DNA of 64,000 nucleotides from Arthrobacter sp. OVS8 (GTDB lineage Bacteria; Actinomycetota; Actinomycetes; Actinomycetales; Micrococcaceae), in the NCBI GenBank assembly GCA_028370155.1, contig CP116670.1, forward strand, positions 2,046,001-2,110,000, written 5' to 3'. Below the pieces are notes generated by a model. It saw only the letters and a list, made by a program, of their open reading frames with translations. It was not told the origin of the DNA and did not search any database. Each line of letters starts with the position of its first letter. Position 1 is the stretch's first letter. A program made the position numbers and the translations under genes. This document shows, one piece after another, positions 1 through 8,572 of this stretch.

Positions 1-233
1 CCCCGCCGCGATGGCTGCGGCCGGTCCGGCGAAGGGCGGGTCTTCCCGGCAGCTCAGCACGCCTTCCGGCAATGTCCCCGGATCGGGGCCGACGACGCCC
101 ACAGCCGCCGCGCCGCTCGCGGCCTGCAATGCGCGCTCAAGGAGGGTGGCGCCGTCGTACACCAGCCCCGATTTGGGCACTCCCCCAGCCGGGAGGACCG
201 GCCCCCGGAAAGAATGACAGCTTCGAATTCCAC
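1..233 (-). CDS. Molybdenum cofactor guanylyltransferase-like NTP transferase, N-terminal part (runs off the window; frameshift)
   Basis: From a GTG at 233 the minus strand encodes a start like MEFEAVILSGGRSSRLG, the glycine-rich nucleotide-binding signature of MobA/GlmU-type nucleotidyltransferases. After a frame break in the C run at 182-186 it continues VPKSGLVYDGATLLERAL, with the K-x-x-L and LLxR pattern of the MobA family, then CREDPPFAGPAAAIAAG at the window edge. MobA attaches GMP to molybdopterin in the cytoplasm; a general MobA-like transferase is the alternative, since only about 78 residues are visible. Adding one G to the run on the coding strand restores one frame. Confidence 0.75.
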
Positions 234-338
234 CGGCCCAGCCTAGCGCGGCCCGGCTTGAACGTCAGGCACCGCGCGTCAGGAACCGACGGTACGGCGC
301 TGCAAAGTCAGGCGCCGAGGAGTCCGGTCCGGACAGGT

Positions 339-839
339 TCAGGCAGCAGATTCCGGCAGCAGGAAGGGGTCCCAGGCCGGCGTCGGCTTCTCCAGCTCCT
401 TGATCTGCCAGGTTGTGCCCTTGGGCGGCGCGGGGCTGAAGCTGAGCTTCCACCCCATTTCGCCCGGGGTATGGTCGCCCTTGGCATTGTTGCACCGCAG
501 GCAGGCCGCGACGAGGTTTTCCCAGGAATCCGCACCGCCCCTGGATTTGGGCTGAACATGATCGATGGTGTGCGCCGCTTTGCCGCAGTACGCGCAGCGG
601 TGCCCGTCACGGCGGAGCACTCCACGGCGGCTGACCGCGGTGATCGTGTTGTACCGGGGCCTGATGTAGCGATTCAAGAGAATCACCGACGGCCGGCCAA
701 GGACGTCCTGCGGACCGACGACAGGATCGTCGCCTTCCGCCACGACACTGGCTTTTCCAGTCAGCACAAGGACGAGCGCCCGGCGGAAGGTTACAACCGC
801 CAGCGGTTCATATCCAGCATTCAGAACGAGAGTGCGCAT
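339..839 (-). CDS. HNH endonuclease family protein
   Basis: Intact protein of about 166 residues beginning MRTLVLNAGYEPLAVVTF, the typical N-terminus of small stand-alone actinobacterial HNH proteins. The nuclease fold is near residues 85-130: CAYCGK (first zinc cysteine pair), HTIDHVQPKSRGG (catalytic His-Asp-His) and CLRCNNAKGD (second pair). The second ATG (839) is preferred to the one at 845 because AGAGG sits 7 bases upstream of it, while the first ATG is only two bases from it. Such proteins are common near housekeeping genes and no restriction partner is visible, so the substrate is unknown. Confidence 0.9.
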   Translation of the reverse strand: MRTLVLNAGYEPLAVVTFRRALVLVLTGKASVVAEGDDPVVGPQDVLGRPSVILLNRYIRPRYNTITAVSRRGVLRRDGHRCAYCGKAAHTIDHVQPKSRGGADSWENLVAACLRCNNAKGDHTPGEMGWKLSFSPAPPKGTTWQIKELEKPTPAWDPFLLPESAA

Positions 840-1004
840 CCGCATACCTCTTCACGGCCGCACCCGCCAGGGGCACGAGGGCGGCTGCCCTCTGCATGGT
901 CGGGCTATGGATCGACAAAACAAGAGTAAACACCAAGGTGCCGTTTCACCGAATTTTTTGCCGGCCGCGGTCCGCATCGGCAGGAGTTCATCTGGCGGCA
1001 ACGC

Positions 1005-1034
1005 AAGGACCCCTGCCGGGAGGCAGGGGTCCTT
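1005..1034 (-). terminator. Hairpin terminator downstream of the NlpC/P60 gene
   Basis: Perfect 13-bp inverted repeat (AAGGACCCCTGCC and its complement) with a 4-base loop, 24 bases beyond the stop of the hydrolase gene. It has no T-run, as is usual for GC-rich actinobacterial terminators. Confidence 0.75.
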
Positions 1035-1057
1035 GGTGTTGCTAAGAGCTTGTGTCT

Positions 1058-1830
1058 CTAGCCGCCGACGCGGATGAAGACCGGGCCGGAGCCGACGTTC
1101 ACGCTCTGGAGGGACGTGGTCCCGCCGTTCCAGCCGCCGTGAACGGCCATGCCGTTGCCGACGTAAACAGCGATGTGAGCCAGGCCCGCGCCACCGTTCT
1201 GGTAGTACGCCAGGTCGCCCGGCTGTGCCTCGGCGGCGCTGACGGTGCGGCCGAGGGACAGGTAACCTGCCGGCCAGCCGTGGTAGTTGATGCCCGCAGC
1301 GGCCAGGGCGTTCGTGGCGAGTGCGGTGCAGTCCTGGCCAACGCCGATCTGGGCGTAGGCAGCAGCGGCGATCGTGGCGCCCATTCCGCTGGCGGCAGCC
1401 GGCGCCTTGGTGGCGACAGCTGCGGTTGCGGTGGTGCCGTTGGAGGTGGCGGCGGCGCCGACCTCGGTGCCGGCGGCTTCGGGGTTTCCTGGACCTTCAC
1501 GACGGGCTTCGGGGCCTCGACGACGGGGGCCGGGGTGGTGGTGACGGCCGGCTTCTCGTAGGAGATCGCGATGGTCGAAGCAGCCGAGATGGTCGCGGGG
1601 GCGGCCGACTGAACTTCGAGCGTGGAAGCGGAGGTGGATTCGCGCTGAACGTTGGCCTCAGCAGCGTTGGCTGCGATACCGCTGGTCAGGACGAGGCCGG
1701 AAGCTGCAGCGATAACTGCGGCCTGGCGGCCCATGCCGCCGGCGTTGTCGCCGACAGCCTTGGCAATAACGGCCAGCGAGTTGGTCTTGGTGACCTCGGC
1801 GCGGTGCCGTGCGATTGCACGAGTAGTCAT
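1058..1830 (-). CDS. Secreted NlpC/P60 peptidoglycan endopeptidase (frameshift)
   Basis: Residues 1-60 form an N-terminal secretion region with a hydrophobic stretch (AAVIAAASGLVLTSGIAANAAEA) that looks like a signal peptide. A Pro/Ala/Thr/Val-rich linker follows, then a C-terminal NlpC/P60 domain of about 110 residues. The catalytic Cys is in GQDCTALATNAL and the catalytic His in LAHIAVYVGNGMAVHGG; GDLAYY is also conserved. The family cuts peptide stems of peptidoglycan (gamma-D-Glu-mDAP/Lys type bonds) outside the cell. The frame breaks in the linker near 1460-1480; both halves are otherwise intact. A c-di-AMP riboswitch lies in the leader 320 bases upstream, tying expression to cell-wall and osmotic signalling. 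Confidence 0.88.
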
Positions 1831-2149
1831 TAAGTTCTCTCTTTCGTGATCCTGGGTCCGCGCTTTTCAGGCGCGGGCTGAGGACGCTCCGGCATCTTGG
1901 GGGTACGCCGGATCGCCCCGAAATGGGTTACTTAGCGAAGGGTGTACTGCGAAGACGCGCCAAAAGCGGGAACTGCGTGCAGGTGCATGGCCTGCGGGCC
2001 GGACTCAGCAGAGATTGAGACGGCGGTGTGAGATCCGTTCCGGGCGCCGGCAAGGGCAGCCCGGGAGTCGGATTTCAGCGGGCTCGAAAGAGCCGCGCAA
2101 GCGCGGTGACGCGCAGCATTGTGGCGTGAAGACACGAAAGTAGCCTCTC
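1831..2149 (-). other. Leader region between the c-di-AMP riboswitch and the NlpC/P60 start
   Basis: About 320 bases with no gene. It links the riboswitch aptamer to the ATG at 1830 and so presumably holds the expression platform. GC-rich self-complementary stretches occur near 1862-1915 and 2090-2110 but no single decisive hairpin stands out. Confidence 0.5.
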
Positions 2150-2285
2150 CCAATGCCTACGAGGTGAGCTGTCGGATTCGGATGGGAGTCACCCGGCCGC
2201 GCTGCTTCCTGGGAAGCTTTGCGACTTAACCCTAGGTCTTCTTGCGAAGACCAAAATTGGTTCCCCGCCCCTGCCAGACGATGTA
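2150..2285 (-). ncRNA. c-di-AMP riboswitch (ydaO/yuaA) upstream of NlpC/P60
   Basis: On the minus strand the region shows the conserved blocks of the ydaO aptamer in order: GGGGCGGGGAACCA, then GGGTTAAGTC, then GGGTGAC, and finally CCGAATCCGACAGCTCACC followed by TCGTAGGC. In actinobacteria this class commonly controls cell-wall hydrolases and resuscitation factors and turns expression off when c-di-AMP is high. A second copy stands before the M23 gene at 3284-3463. Confidence 0.9.
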
Positions 2286-2334
2286 ATGCGAACGGACCTT
2301 GAGCGGTGGCAGAGCTAGGCAATCCACTCAAGAG

Positions 2335-2357
2335 CGCCAACTTCGGAAAAGTTGGCG
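2335..2357 (-). terminator. Hairpin downstream of the M23 peptidase gene
   Basis: CGCCAACTT and its exact complement AAGTTGGCG are separated by a 5-base loop, 87 bases past the stop at 2444 and just upstream of the next riboswitch. Probable terminator; no T-run. Confidence 0.6.
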
Positions 2358-2443
2358 TAGGACAAACGTACAGCAGATGGGGCTCAATGTCACATTCAGA
2401 TCACGGCGTGTCACAAGAATGCGAGAGCGTCCGATCAGCTTTG

Positions 2444-3265
2444 TTAGAGCCAGCCGGTGGGGTCAACGACTTCGCCGTTGACCATGACTTCGAAGTGGAG
2501 GTGGCAGCCCGTGGAGGCGCCGGTGGTGCCGCTCATCGCGACGACATCGCCGCGGGAGACCTGCTGGCCAACGCTCACGCTGGCTGAAGACAGGTGGTTG
2601 TATGTGGTCTCCAGGCCGTTGCCGTGGTCGATCACCACGCGGTTGCCGCCACCGTAGGGGTGCCAGCCGGTGAAGGTCACGGTCCCGCTGGCGGCCGCAA
2701 GGACGCCGGTGCCGCACTGGGCGGAGTAGTCCTGGCCGCGGTGGAACTCGCCGGAGCCGCCGGTGATGGGGCTGACCCGGTACCCGAACGGCGATGCGGT
2801 TTTCAGCTGCGCCAGCGGTGCACCCAGGCTGCCCGCGGAGGCTGCCCGGCTGATCGAACCCACGGACTGGGCACTCAGCAGCTGCTTGAGCTTTCCGTCC
2901 GGGTCACCCTTGGTGGTGACGGCGGTCCGGTTGAAGTCGATTTTGGCCTCGGAGGCCGTAACATCCGGCTGGACCGCGGCCGAGACCGGCCCGGAAGGGG
3001 TTCCGGTGTCCGTGGCCATCACGGGACCCGTGGCGGGGACGGTGACGGTGAGGACCAGGCCCGTGGCGGCCAGGGCAATCCCGGCCTTTTGCCCCACGCC
3101 ACTGGCGGCGGCAAAGTCTGTTACCTGGCGGAACGGGCTGCGGCGGCCTCTGCGTTCGTCGCGGTGCGCGTCACGCGGGCGGTCTGCCATAACGGCGACG
3201 GCCGGACGCGGCTCCGGAGCGGGACCGGTCGCACGACGGCGGCCCCTGGCGGTCTGGGTGGTCAA
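2444..3265 (-). CDS. M23 family metallopeptidase (LytM-type peptidoglycan hydrolase)
   Basis: Intact 273-residue protein. A basic Arg-rich N-terminus is followed by one hydrophobic segment (around residues 55-80, GIALAATGLVLTVTVPATG) acting as signal or anchor. The C-terminal 110 residues are an M23/LytM domain: zinc ligands in FHRGQDYSA (HxxxD) and the HLHFEV motif, with the catalytic His in YNHLS and the GNRVVIDHGNG core strand. All ligands are present, so it should be an active D,D-type endopeptidase acting on cross-links outside the membrane. It is monocistronic behind a c-di-AMP riboswitch, parallel to the NlpC/P60 gene downstream. Confidence 0.92.
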   Translation of the reverse strand: MTTQTARGRRRATGPAPEPRPAVAVMADRPRDAHRDERRGRRSPFRQVTDFAAASGVGQKAGIALAATGLVLTVTVPATGPVMATDTGTPSGPVSAAVQPDVTASEAKIDFNRTAVTTKGDPDGKLKQLLSAQSVGSISRAASAGSLGAPLAQLKTASPFGYRVSPITGGSGEFHRGQDYSAQCGTGVLAAASGTVTFTGWHPYGGGNRVVIDHGNGLETTYNHLSSASVSVGQQVSRGDVVAMSGTTGASTGCHLHFEVMVNGEVVDPTGWL

Positions 3266-3283
3266 GAACGGTTCCTCTCTGGA

Positions 3284-3463
3284 GAGCCTGCGAAGTTAGC
3301 TGTCGGATTCGGGTCAGAGAGATCAAAGACCCGGTCCGCCGTAGCAAGCATCCAGACGCAGGGGCATCCAAAGAAGTCCCTCTGTGGTGTGTGCTTGCCG
3401 CTGACGGACTTCACCCCAAGGCTGCTGAACAGCCGGAAGTGGTTCCCCCGCCCCTGCCAGAAG
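3284..3463 (-). ncRNA. c-di-AMP riboswitch (ydaO/yuaA) upstream of M23 peptidase
   Basis: Read on the minus strand: CAGGGGCGGGGGAACCAC, then CTTGGGGTGAAGTCCG, then GACCCGAATCCGACAGCTAA followed by CTTCGCAGGC, the conserved ydaO blocks in the right order and spacing. It ends about 20 bases before the M23 start, so control of translation initiation or early termination is possible. It resembles the 2150-2285 copy only in the conserved core. Confidence 0.92.
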
Positions 3464-3628
3464 GTGACTCTGCTACTGATCCGCTGGCAGAGCTCGGCTT
3501 CGGATCAGATAACGCTTTGGTATCGGTACTAGTGTTTAACTATAGGCGATTAAGCCATCCAGAGATAAATCCGTTATCGGACTGTGCACAACTCCTGGGA
3601 CGTCCGACGAACAGTCGGTTAGGGCGAA

Positions 3629-4323
3629 TTAACCGACCGTAACAAAGACGTGGGCCGCAACCTCGGGCGGGAGTTCCAGGGCGCCTTCGATATCCGGCAC
3701 CCGGACGGAGATGTACTCCCCACCCGTTCCAGCGACACCAAGGCGCCGGGGCGGATGCCGCCTTCATCGAGCTGGACCAGCAGTTCGGGTTCCACCTGGA
3801 TGGGCTCGGCAAGCCGGTTGACCCTGACCCGCGACTCCGGGCCGTAGCCGGCCATGGCTTCGAGCAGGTTCACCACGCCGTCCGCGTAGGGCCGGGACGG
3901 CAGGCCGCCCAGTTCCGCAAGGCCTGGAATCGGGTTGCCGTAGGGCGACACGGTGGGGTGATTCAGCAGTTCGAAGATCCGACGCTCCACCCGTTCACTC
4001 ATGACGTGTTCCCAGCGGCAGGCTTCCTCATGCACATAGGCCCAGTCGAGTCCGATCACGTCAGCCAGCAGCCGCTCGGCCAGCCGGTGCTTGCGCATGA
4101 CTTCAATGGCACGTTTCCGGCCGGTTTCCGTCAGTTCAAGGTGCCGGTCACCGGAAACAACCACCAGGCCGTCGCGCTCCATACGGCCGACGGTCTGGGA
4201 AACAGTGGGACCCGAGTGACGCAGCCGTTCGGCGATGCGGGCGCGGAGGGCGACGATGTTTTCTTCTTCAAGTTCCAGAATGGTCCGGAGATACATTTCG
4301 GTTGTATCGATCAGGTCCGTCAT
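3629..4323 (-). CDS. Iron-dependent DtxR/IdeR-family repressor (C-terminal frameshift)
   Basis: Starts MTDLIDTTEMYLRTI, the classic IdeR/DtxR start. Residues 1-70 are the winged helix (SGPTVSQTVGRMERDGL), 75-140 the metal-binding and dimerisation domain (AERLLADVIGLDW, HEEACRWEHVMSE with the Cys and His/Glu ligands), and the end is an SH3-like domain. The frame breaks at the C run 3718-3721; with one base restored the tail reads EYISVRVPDIEGALELPPE and stops at 3629, as in normal IdeR. It represses iron uptake and activates storage genes when Fe(II) is bound. It diverges from serC across a 262-bp gap. Confidence 0.93.
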
Positions 4324-4453
4324 TCAGCTCAGCTCCTCGAGCGCCGTCTTGCGTATTCCCACCGTACCGCGTGTTGCCAGCGCCCCGGCGGGGTCCCCGT
4401 ACGTTCGCAGGTCAGCTTAGCCTATTTTGAATTACTCCGGATAATCTCACTGA

Positions 4454-5712
<1,259 letters not shown>

Positions 5713-5713
5713 C

Positions 5714-7033
5714 TCACTCCCGGGCGTCTCCATCAGGGTCGGTTCCGCCCGGCCCGATGGGTCCGCCCGGGCCGGCGGACACGACGCGGAAGTGGCGCAG
5801 CCCGCGGGCGCGGCGGTCGAACCGGATCCGCAGCTGCTTGGCCCGGATGATCCACACCAGCCCGATCAGGGCGGCGATCAGGCCGGCGGCCGCCGCCACG
5901 CTCATGGACCAGCGTGGGCCCGCAACGTTCGCGACCCATCCTACGAACGGCGCTCCGATGGGCGTGCCGCCCATGAAGATCGCCATGTAGAGCGCCATCA
6001 CCCGGCCGCGCATGACGGGATCCGTGGTGGTCTGGACGTAGCCGTTGGCGCTGGTCATCATCGTGATGGCGAAGAGCCCCACCGGAACCAGCGCGACGCC
6101 GAACCAGAAGTAGCTGGGGGCTAGCGCGGCGATGCCGGAGGTCACGCCGAAGGCCCCGGCAGCCCCGAAGATGATCCGCAGCCTGGGTTTCTGGCGGCCG
6201 GCGGACAGCAGGGCGCCGGCAACGGAGCCGATGGCCATAATGGAGTTCATCAGCCCGAAGGCGCTGGCATCCAGGCCGAATTCCGTTCCCACCATGGCCG
6301 CAATGAACAGGACGAAGTTCAGGCCCAGGGTGCCCACGATGAACACCGCAACCAGCACCACCACGATGTCCGGCCGGAACCGCACATAACGCAGTCCCTC
6401 GCGGATCCTGCCCTTTCCGGCCGCGGCCCGGGGCAGGCGGCGCAGCGAGGCAGTCGGAATTTTCCACAGGCTCAGCAGCAGCGCGACGAAGGTCAGGGTG
6501 TTGATCAGGAAGACCCAGCCGGGACCGACCGCCACCGTGAGGATGCCCGCCACCGCGGGGCCGATCATGCGGGCCACGTTGAAGGAGGCGCTGTTGAGGG
6601 CCACCGCGTTGGGCAGGTAGTCGTCGCGGACCAGTTCGGAGACGAAGGTCTGGCGCACGGGGGCATCCAGGGCGGACACAACGCCCAGCAACAGGGCAAA
6701 GGCGTAAACATGCCACAGTTGGGCGGCCCCGGTAACCACCAGGATGCCGAGGGCCGCACTCAGTACTGCCATCGCGGACTGGGTCAGGACCAGCAGGTGC
6801 TTGCGGTTGTACCGGTCGGCGACCAGTCCGGCCACGGGGGCCAGGAAGAGCTGGGGGCCAAGCTGCAGGGCCATGGTGATGCCCATGGCCCCGGCGTCAT
6901 GCTCGGTCAGGTGGTCAAAGACCAGCCAGTCCTGGGCAGTGCGCTGCATCCAGGTTCCGATGTTGGAAATGATCGCCCCGATGAACCAGATCCGGTAGTT
7001 CAGGATGTGCAGGGATTTGAAGGTGGACGTCAT
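5714..7033 (-). CDS. MFS transporter (EntS/MFS_3 type)
   Basis: Intact 439-residue membrane protein with about 12 predicted helices. It opens NYRIWFIGAIISNIGTWMQRTAQDWLV, the hallmark of the MFS_3 (enterobactin exporter-like) family, followed by the loop signature GLVADRYNRKHLL and a second-half motif DPVMRGRVMALY. Members export siderophores, drugs or other small molecules by proton antiport. There is no adjacent biosynthetic cluster, so the substrate cannot be assigned. The C-terminal tail is hydrophilic and Gly/Pro-rich. Confidence 0.88.
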   Translation of the reverse strand: MTSTFKSLHILNYRIWFIGAIISNIGTWMQRTAQDWLVFDHLTEHDAGAMGITMALQLGPQLFLAPVAGLVADRYNRKHLLVLTQSAMAVLSAALGILVVTGAAQLWHVYAFALLLGVVSALDAPVRQTFVSELVRDDYLPNAVALNSASFNVARMIGPAVAGILTVAVGPGWVFLINTLTFVALLLSLWKIPTASLRRLPRAAAGKGRIREGLRYVRFRPDIVVVLVAVFIVGTLGLNFVLFIAAMVGTEFGLDASAFGLMNSIMAIGSVAGALLSAGRQKPRLRIIFGAAGAFGVTSGIAALAPSYFWFGVALVPVGLFAITMMTSANGYVQTTTDPVMRGRVMALYMAIFMGGTPIGAPFVGWVANVAGPRWSMSVAAAAGLIAALIGLVWIIRAKQLRIRFDRRARGLRHFRVVSAGPGGPIGPGGTDPDGDARE

Positions 7034-7074
7034 GACCAGCCCTCATTCTGCAGCGCCCCTGATGGTTCCAACCG

Positions 7075-7758
7075 CTAGTCAGCCTCCGTTGTGGTCGACT
7101 CGCCTTCCGGAGCATCTCCGGCGCCAGCGTCATCGACGTCGTCGGCGTCGTACTCGTCGCCGGCACCGTCCGCGTTGCCGTCGGCGTCGTCGGAGTCGTC
7201 TTCCGGTGCGTCGTCGGCGACGGAGGTCGCCGCCTCGGCGTCGGAGTCGTCGTCGTCGGCGGCTGCATCGCTCGCGGCCTCCCGGGGAGCTGCGCCTGCG
7301 GCGACTGCGGCGGTTTGGAGGTCGTCGTCGCCCTGTTCATCGCCGGGGCGGACCCGTTCTGCCCACGGAATCCATTCGGGCGCCAGGATCGAGTCTTCGG
7401 AGGGCAGCAGACCCAGCTCGTCGACTGTGACCTCCTTGGACCTCGAGTTCCGGGTCAGCACGGCGTACCACTGCCAGCCGCCGTAGCCGGGCAGCTTTGA
7501 CTCGAAGAGGTGTGTGACCAGGCGGTCGCCTTCGCTCTTGGCCGCCAGGTGCCGGCCGATTTGCTCGGCGGGGGCGATGCCCTCAATGGCGGCACGTGCG
7601 ACGTCGACGGCGGCAGCCAGGAATGCATCCGGCTTGCCGGTACGCCAGACAGGGACCCCGGCGCGCGGCTTGGGGCCCTGCTTGGTGCCGGCTTTCTTAT
7701 CCCCGGCGGCGCTGCTTCCCACGGCTGCGGGCTTGGTCTGATCAGTCTCCGGAGTCAT
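7075..7758 (-). CDS. DUF3027 domain-containing protein
   Basis: Intact 227-residue protein. Residues 30-150 carry the conserved actinobacterial DUF3027 block, including LVTHLFESKLPGYGGWQW and LGLLPSEDSILAPEWIPWAERVRPGD. The remaining third is a very acidic Asp/Glu/Ala-rich tail (DDDDSDAEAA, DDADGNADGAGDEYDADDVDD), probably disordered. The family is widespread in actinobacteria next to cold-shock or helicase genes and has no established biochemical role. The next gene upstream, a cold-shock protein, is 8 bases away on the same strand, so the two are likely co-transcribed. Confidence 0.85.
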   Translation of the reverse strand: MTPETDQTKPAAVGSSAAGDKKAGTKQGPKPRAGVPVWRTGKPDAFLAAAVDVARAAIEGIAPAEQIGRHLAAKSEGDRLVTHLFESKLPGYGGWQWYAVLTRNSRSKEVTVDELGLLPSEDSILAPEWIPWAERVRPGDEQGDDDLQTAAVAAGAAPREAASDAAADDDDSDAEAATSVADDAPEDDSDDADGNADGAGDEYDADDVDDAGAGDAPEGESTTTEAD

Positions 7759-7766
7759 CAGGAGCC

Positions 7767-8150
7767 TTACGCGTCCAGCTCGTCGGCAACCTTACGCAGG
7801 GCGACAGCGATCGCCTTGCCCTTGTTGCCTTCCGGGTACTTGCCCGCGGACAGCGTTCCGGAGAGGTTGTCCAGTACGGTGACGAGGTCCTGTACCAGCG
7901 GCGCGAGATCCTTCGCGCTGGGCCGCTTGGCCTTGGCGATGGACGGTGTTTTGTCCAGCACGCGCAGGCCCAGGGCCTGGGCGCCCTTGCGGCCGTCGGC
8001 GACACCGAATTCAACCCGGGTGCCGGCCTTGAGCTCGGTTACGCCTTCCGGCAGCGCGGACTTCGGCAGGAAGACTTCCTGACCGTCCTCGCCCGCGAGG
8101 AATCCGAAGCCCTTGTCCTTGTCATACCACTTGACCTTGCCGGTAGGCAC
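7767..8150 (-). CDS. Cold-shock domain protein with C-terminal extension
   Basis: 127 residues starting at GTG (8150), preceded by AGAGGG, with N-terminal VPTGKVKWYDKDKGFGFLAG. Residues 1-65 are a CSD nucleic-acid-binding fold with RNP1-like GFGFLAGEDG and RNP2-like EVFLP motifs. The extra 60 residues (LAPLVQDLVTVLDNLSGTLS) are helical and characteristic of the longer actinobacterial Csp subgroup found beside DUF3027. It probably acts as an RNA chaperone in the cytoplasm. A longer in-frame extension upstream to 8462 is possible but has no family resemblance. Confidence 0.88.
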   Translation of the reverse strand: MPTGKVKWYDKDKGFGFLAGEDGQEVFLPKSALPEGVTELKAGTRVEFGVADGRKGAQALGLRVLDKTPSIAKAKRPSAKDLAPLVQDLVTVLDNLSGTLSAGKYPEGNKGKAIAVALRKVADELDA

Positions 8151-8328
8151 GTAATCAACCCTCTTCGTTCTGCTGGTGACACGGCCGGCGGTCACCGCAT
8201 CCGCATTGATATGCGGGTTCAGGGTATGACTGCCCGGACCGTGTTGGTCTGTTCCCTCAAGGTTATCCTGCCTTGCCCACTTTGACCGTTTGGGGCGCGG
8301 GACAAGCCGGACTGTTAGCGTTAGCTCC

Positions 8329-8562
8329 ATGACTCCATTGCGCTTCCGGCGGCCGCTGTTGATCGTTGCGGCCGTCGCCGCCGTGCTGTCCCTCGCGGCC
8401 GTCGGCGTCGTGATGGCAATGGCCTTCAACAATGCCGTCTCGCCGGTGTGGATCACCTCCACGGCCCTCTACGGGCTGCCCGTGGCGTTCCTGCTCATGC
8501 TGTTGCTCGTGATCGACGGCGTGGCAGCACGCCGCCGGACGCGGGGACCGGACGAAAGGTAG
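8329..8562 (+). CDS. Small two-helix membrane protein, unknown function
   Basis: 77 residues from the ATG at 8329. Two hydrophobic segments are clear: residues 9-29 (LLIVAAVAAVLSLAAVGVVM) and 44-64 (LYGLPVAFLLMLLLVID), ending in an Arg-rich cytoplasmic tail. No family motif is recognised. It lies 10 bases before the helicase-associated gene on the same strand and diverges from the cold-shock gene, a conserved kind of arrangement in relatives as far as I know, which argues that it is real. Confidence 0.7.
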   Translation: MTPLRFRRPLLIVAAVAAVLSLAAVGVVMAMAFNNAVSPVWITSTALYGLPVAFLLMLLLVIDGVAARRRTRGPDER

Positions 8563-8572
8563 CCTTGCACTG

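Noticed and set aside
72..929. A long plus-strand frame over the HNH gene
   Set aside because: It lies opposite an intact HNH nuclease with zinc cysteines and has no recognisable domain; GC-rich shadow.
3541..3630. A second sigma-28 promoter (CCGATAA at about 3573)
   Set aside because: No TAAA-like -35 at 15 bases and no flagellar gene downstream.
4410..4445. Possible iron box (TTAGCCTA-like) between the IdeR gene and serC
   Set aside because: Only a half site, TTAGCCTA, is readable; the dyad TTAGGNTAG-type 19-bp site is not complete.
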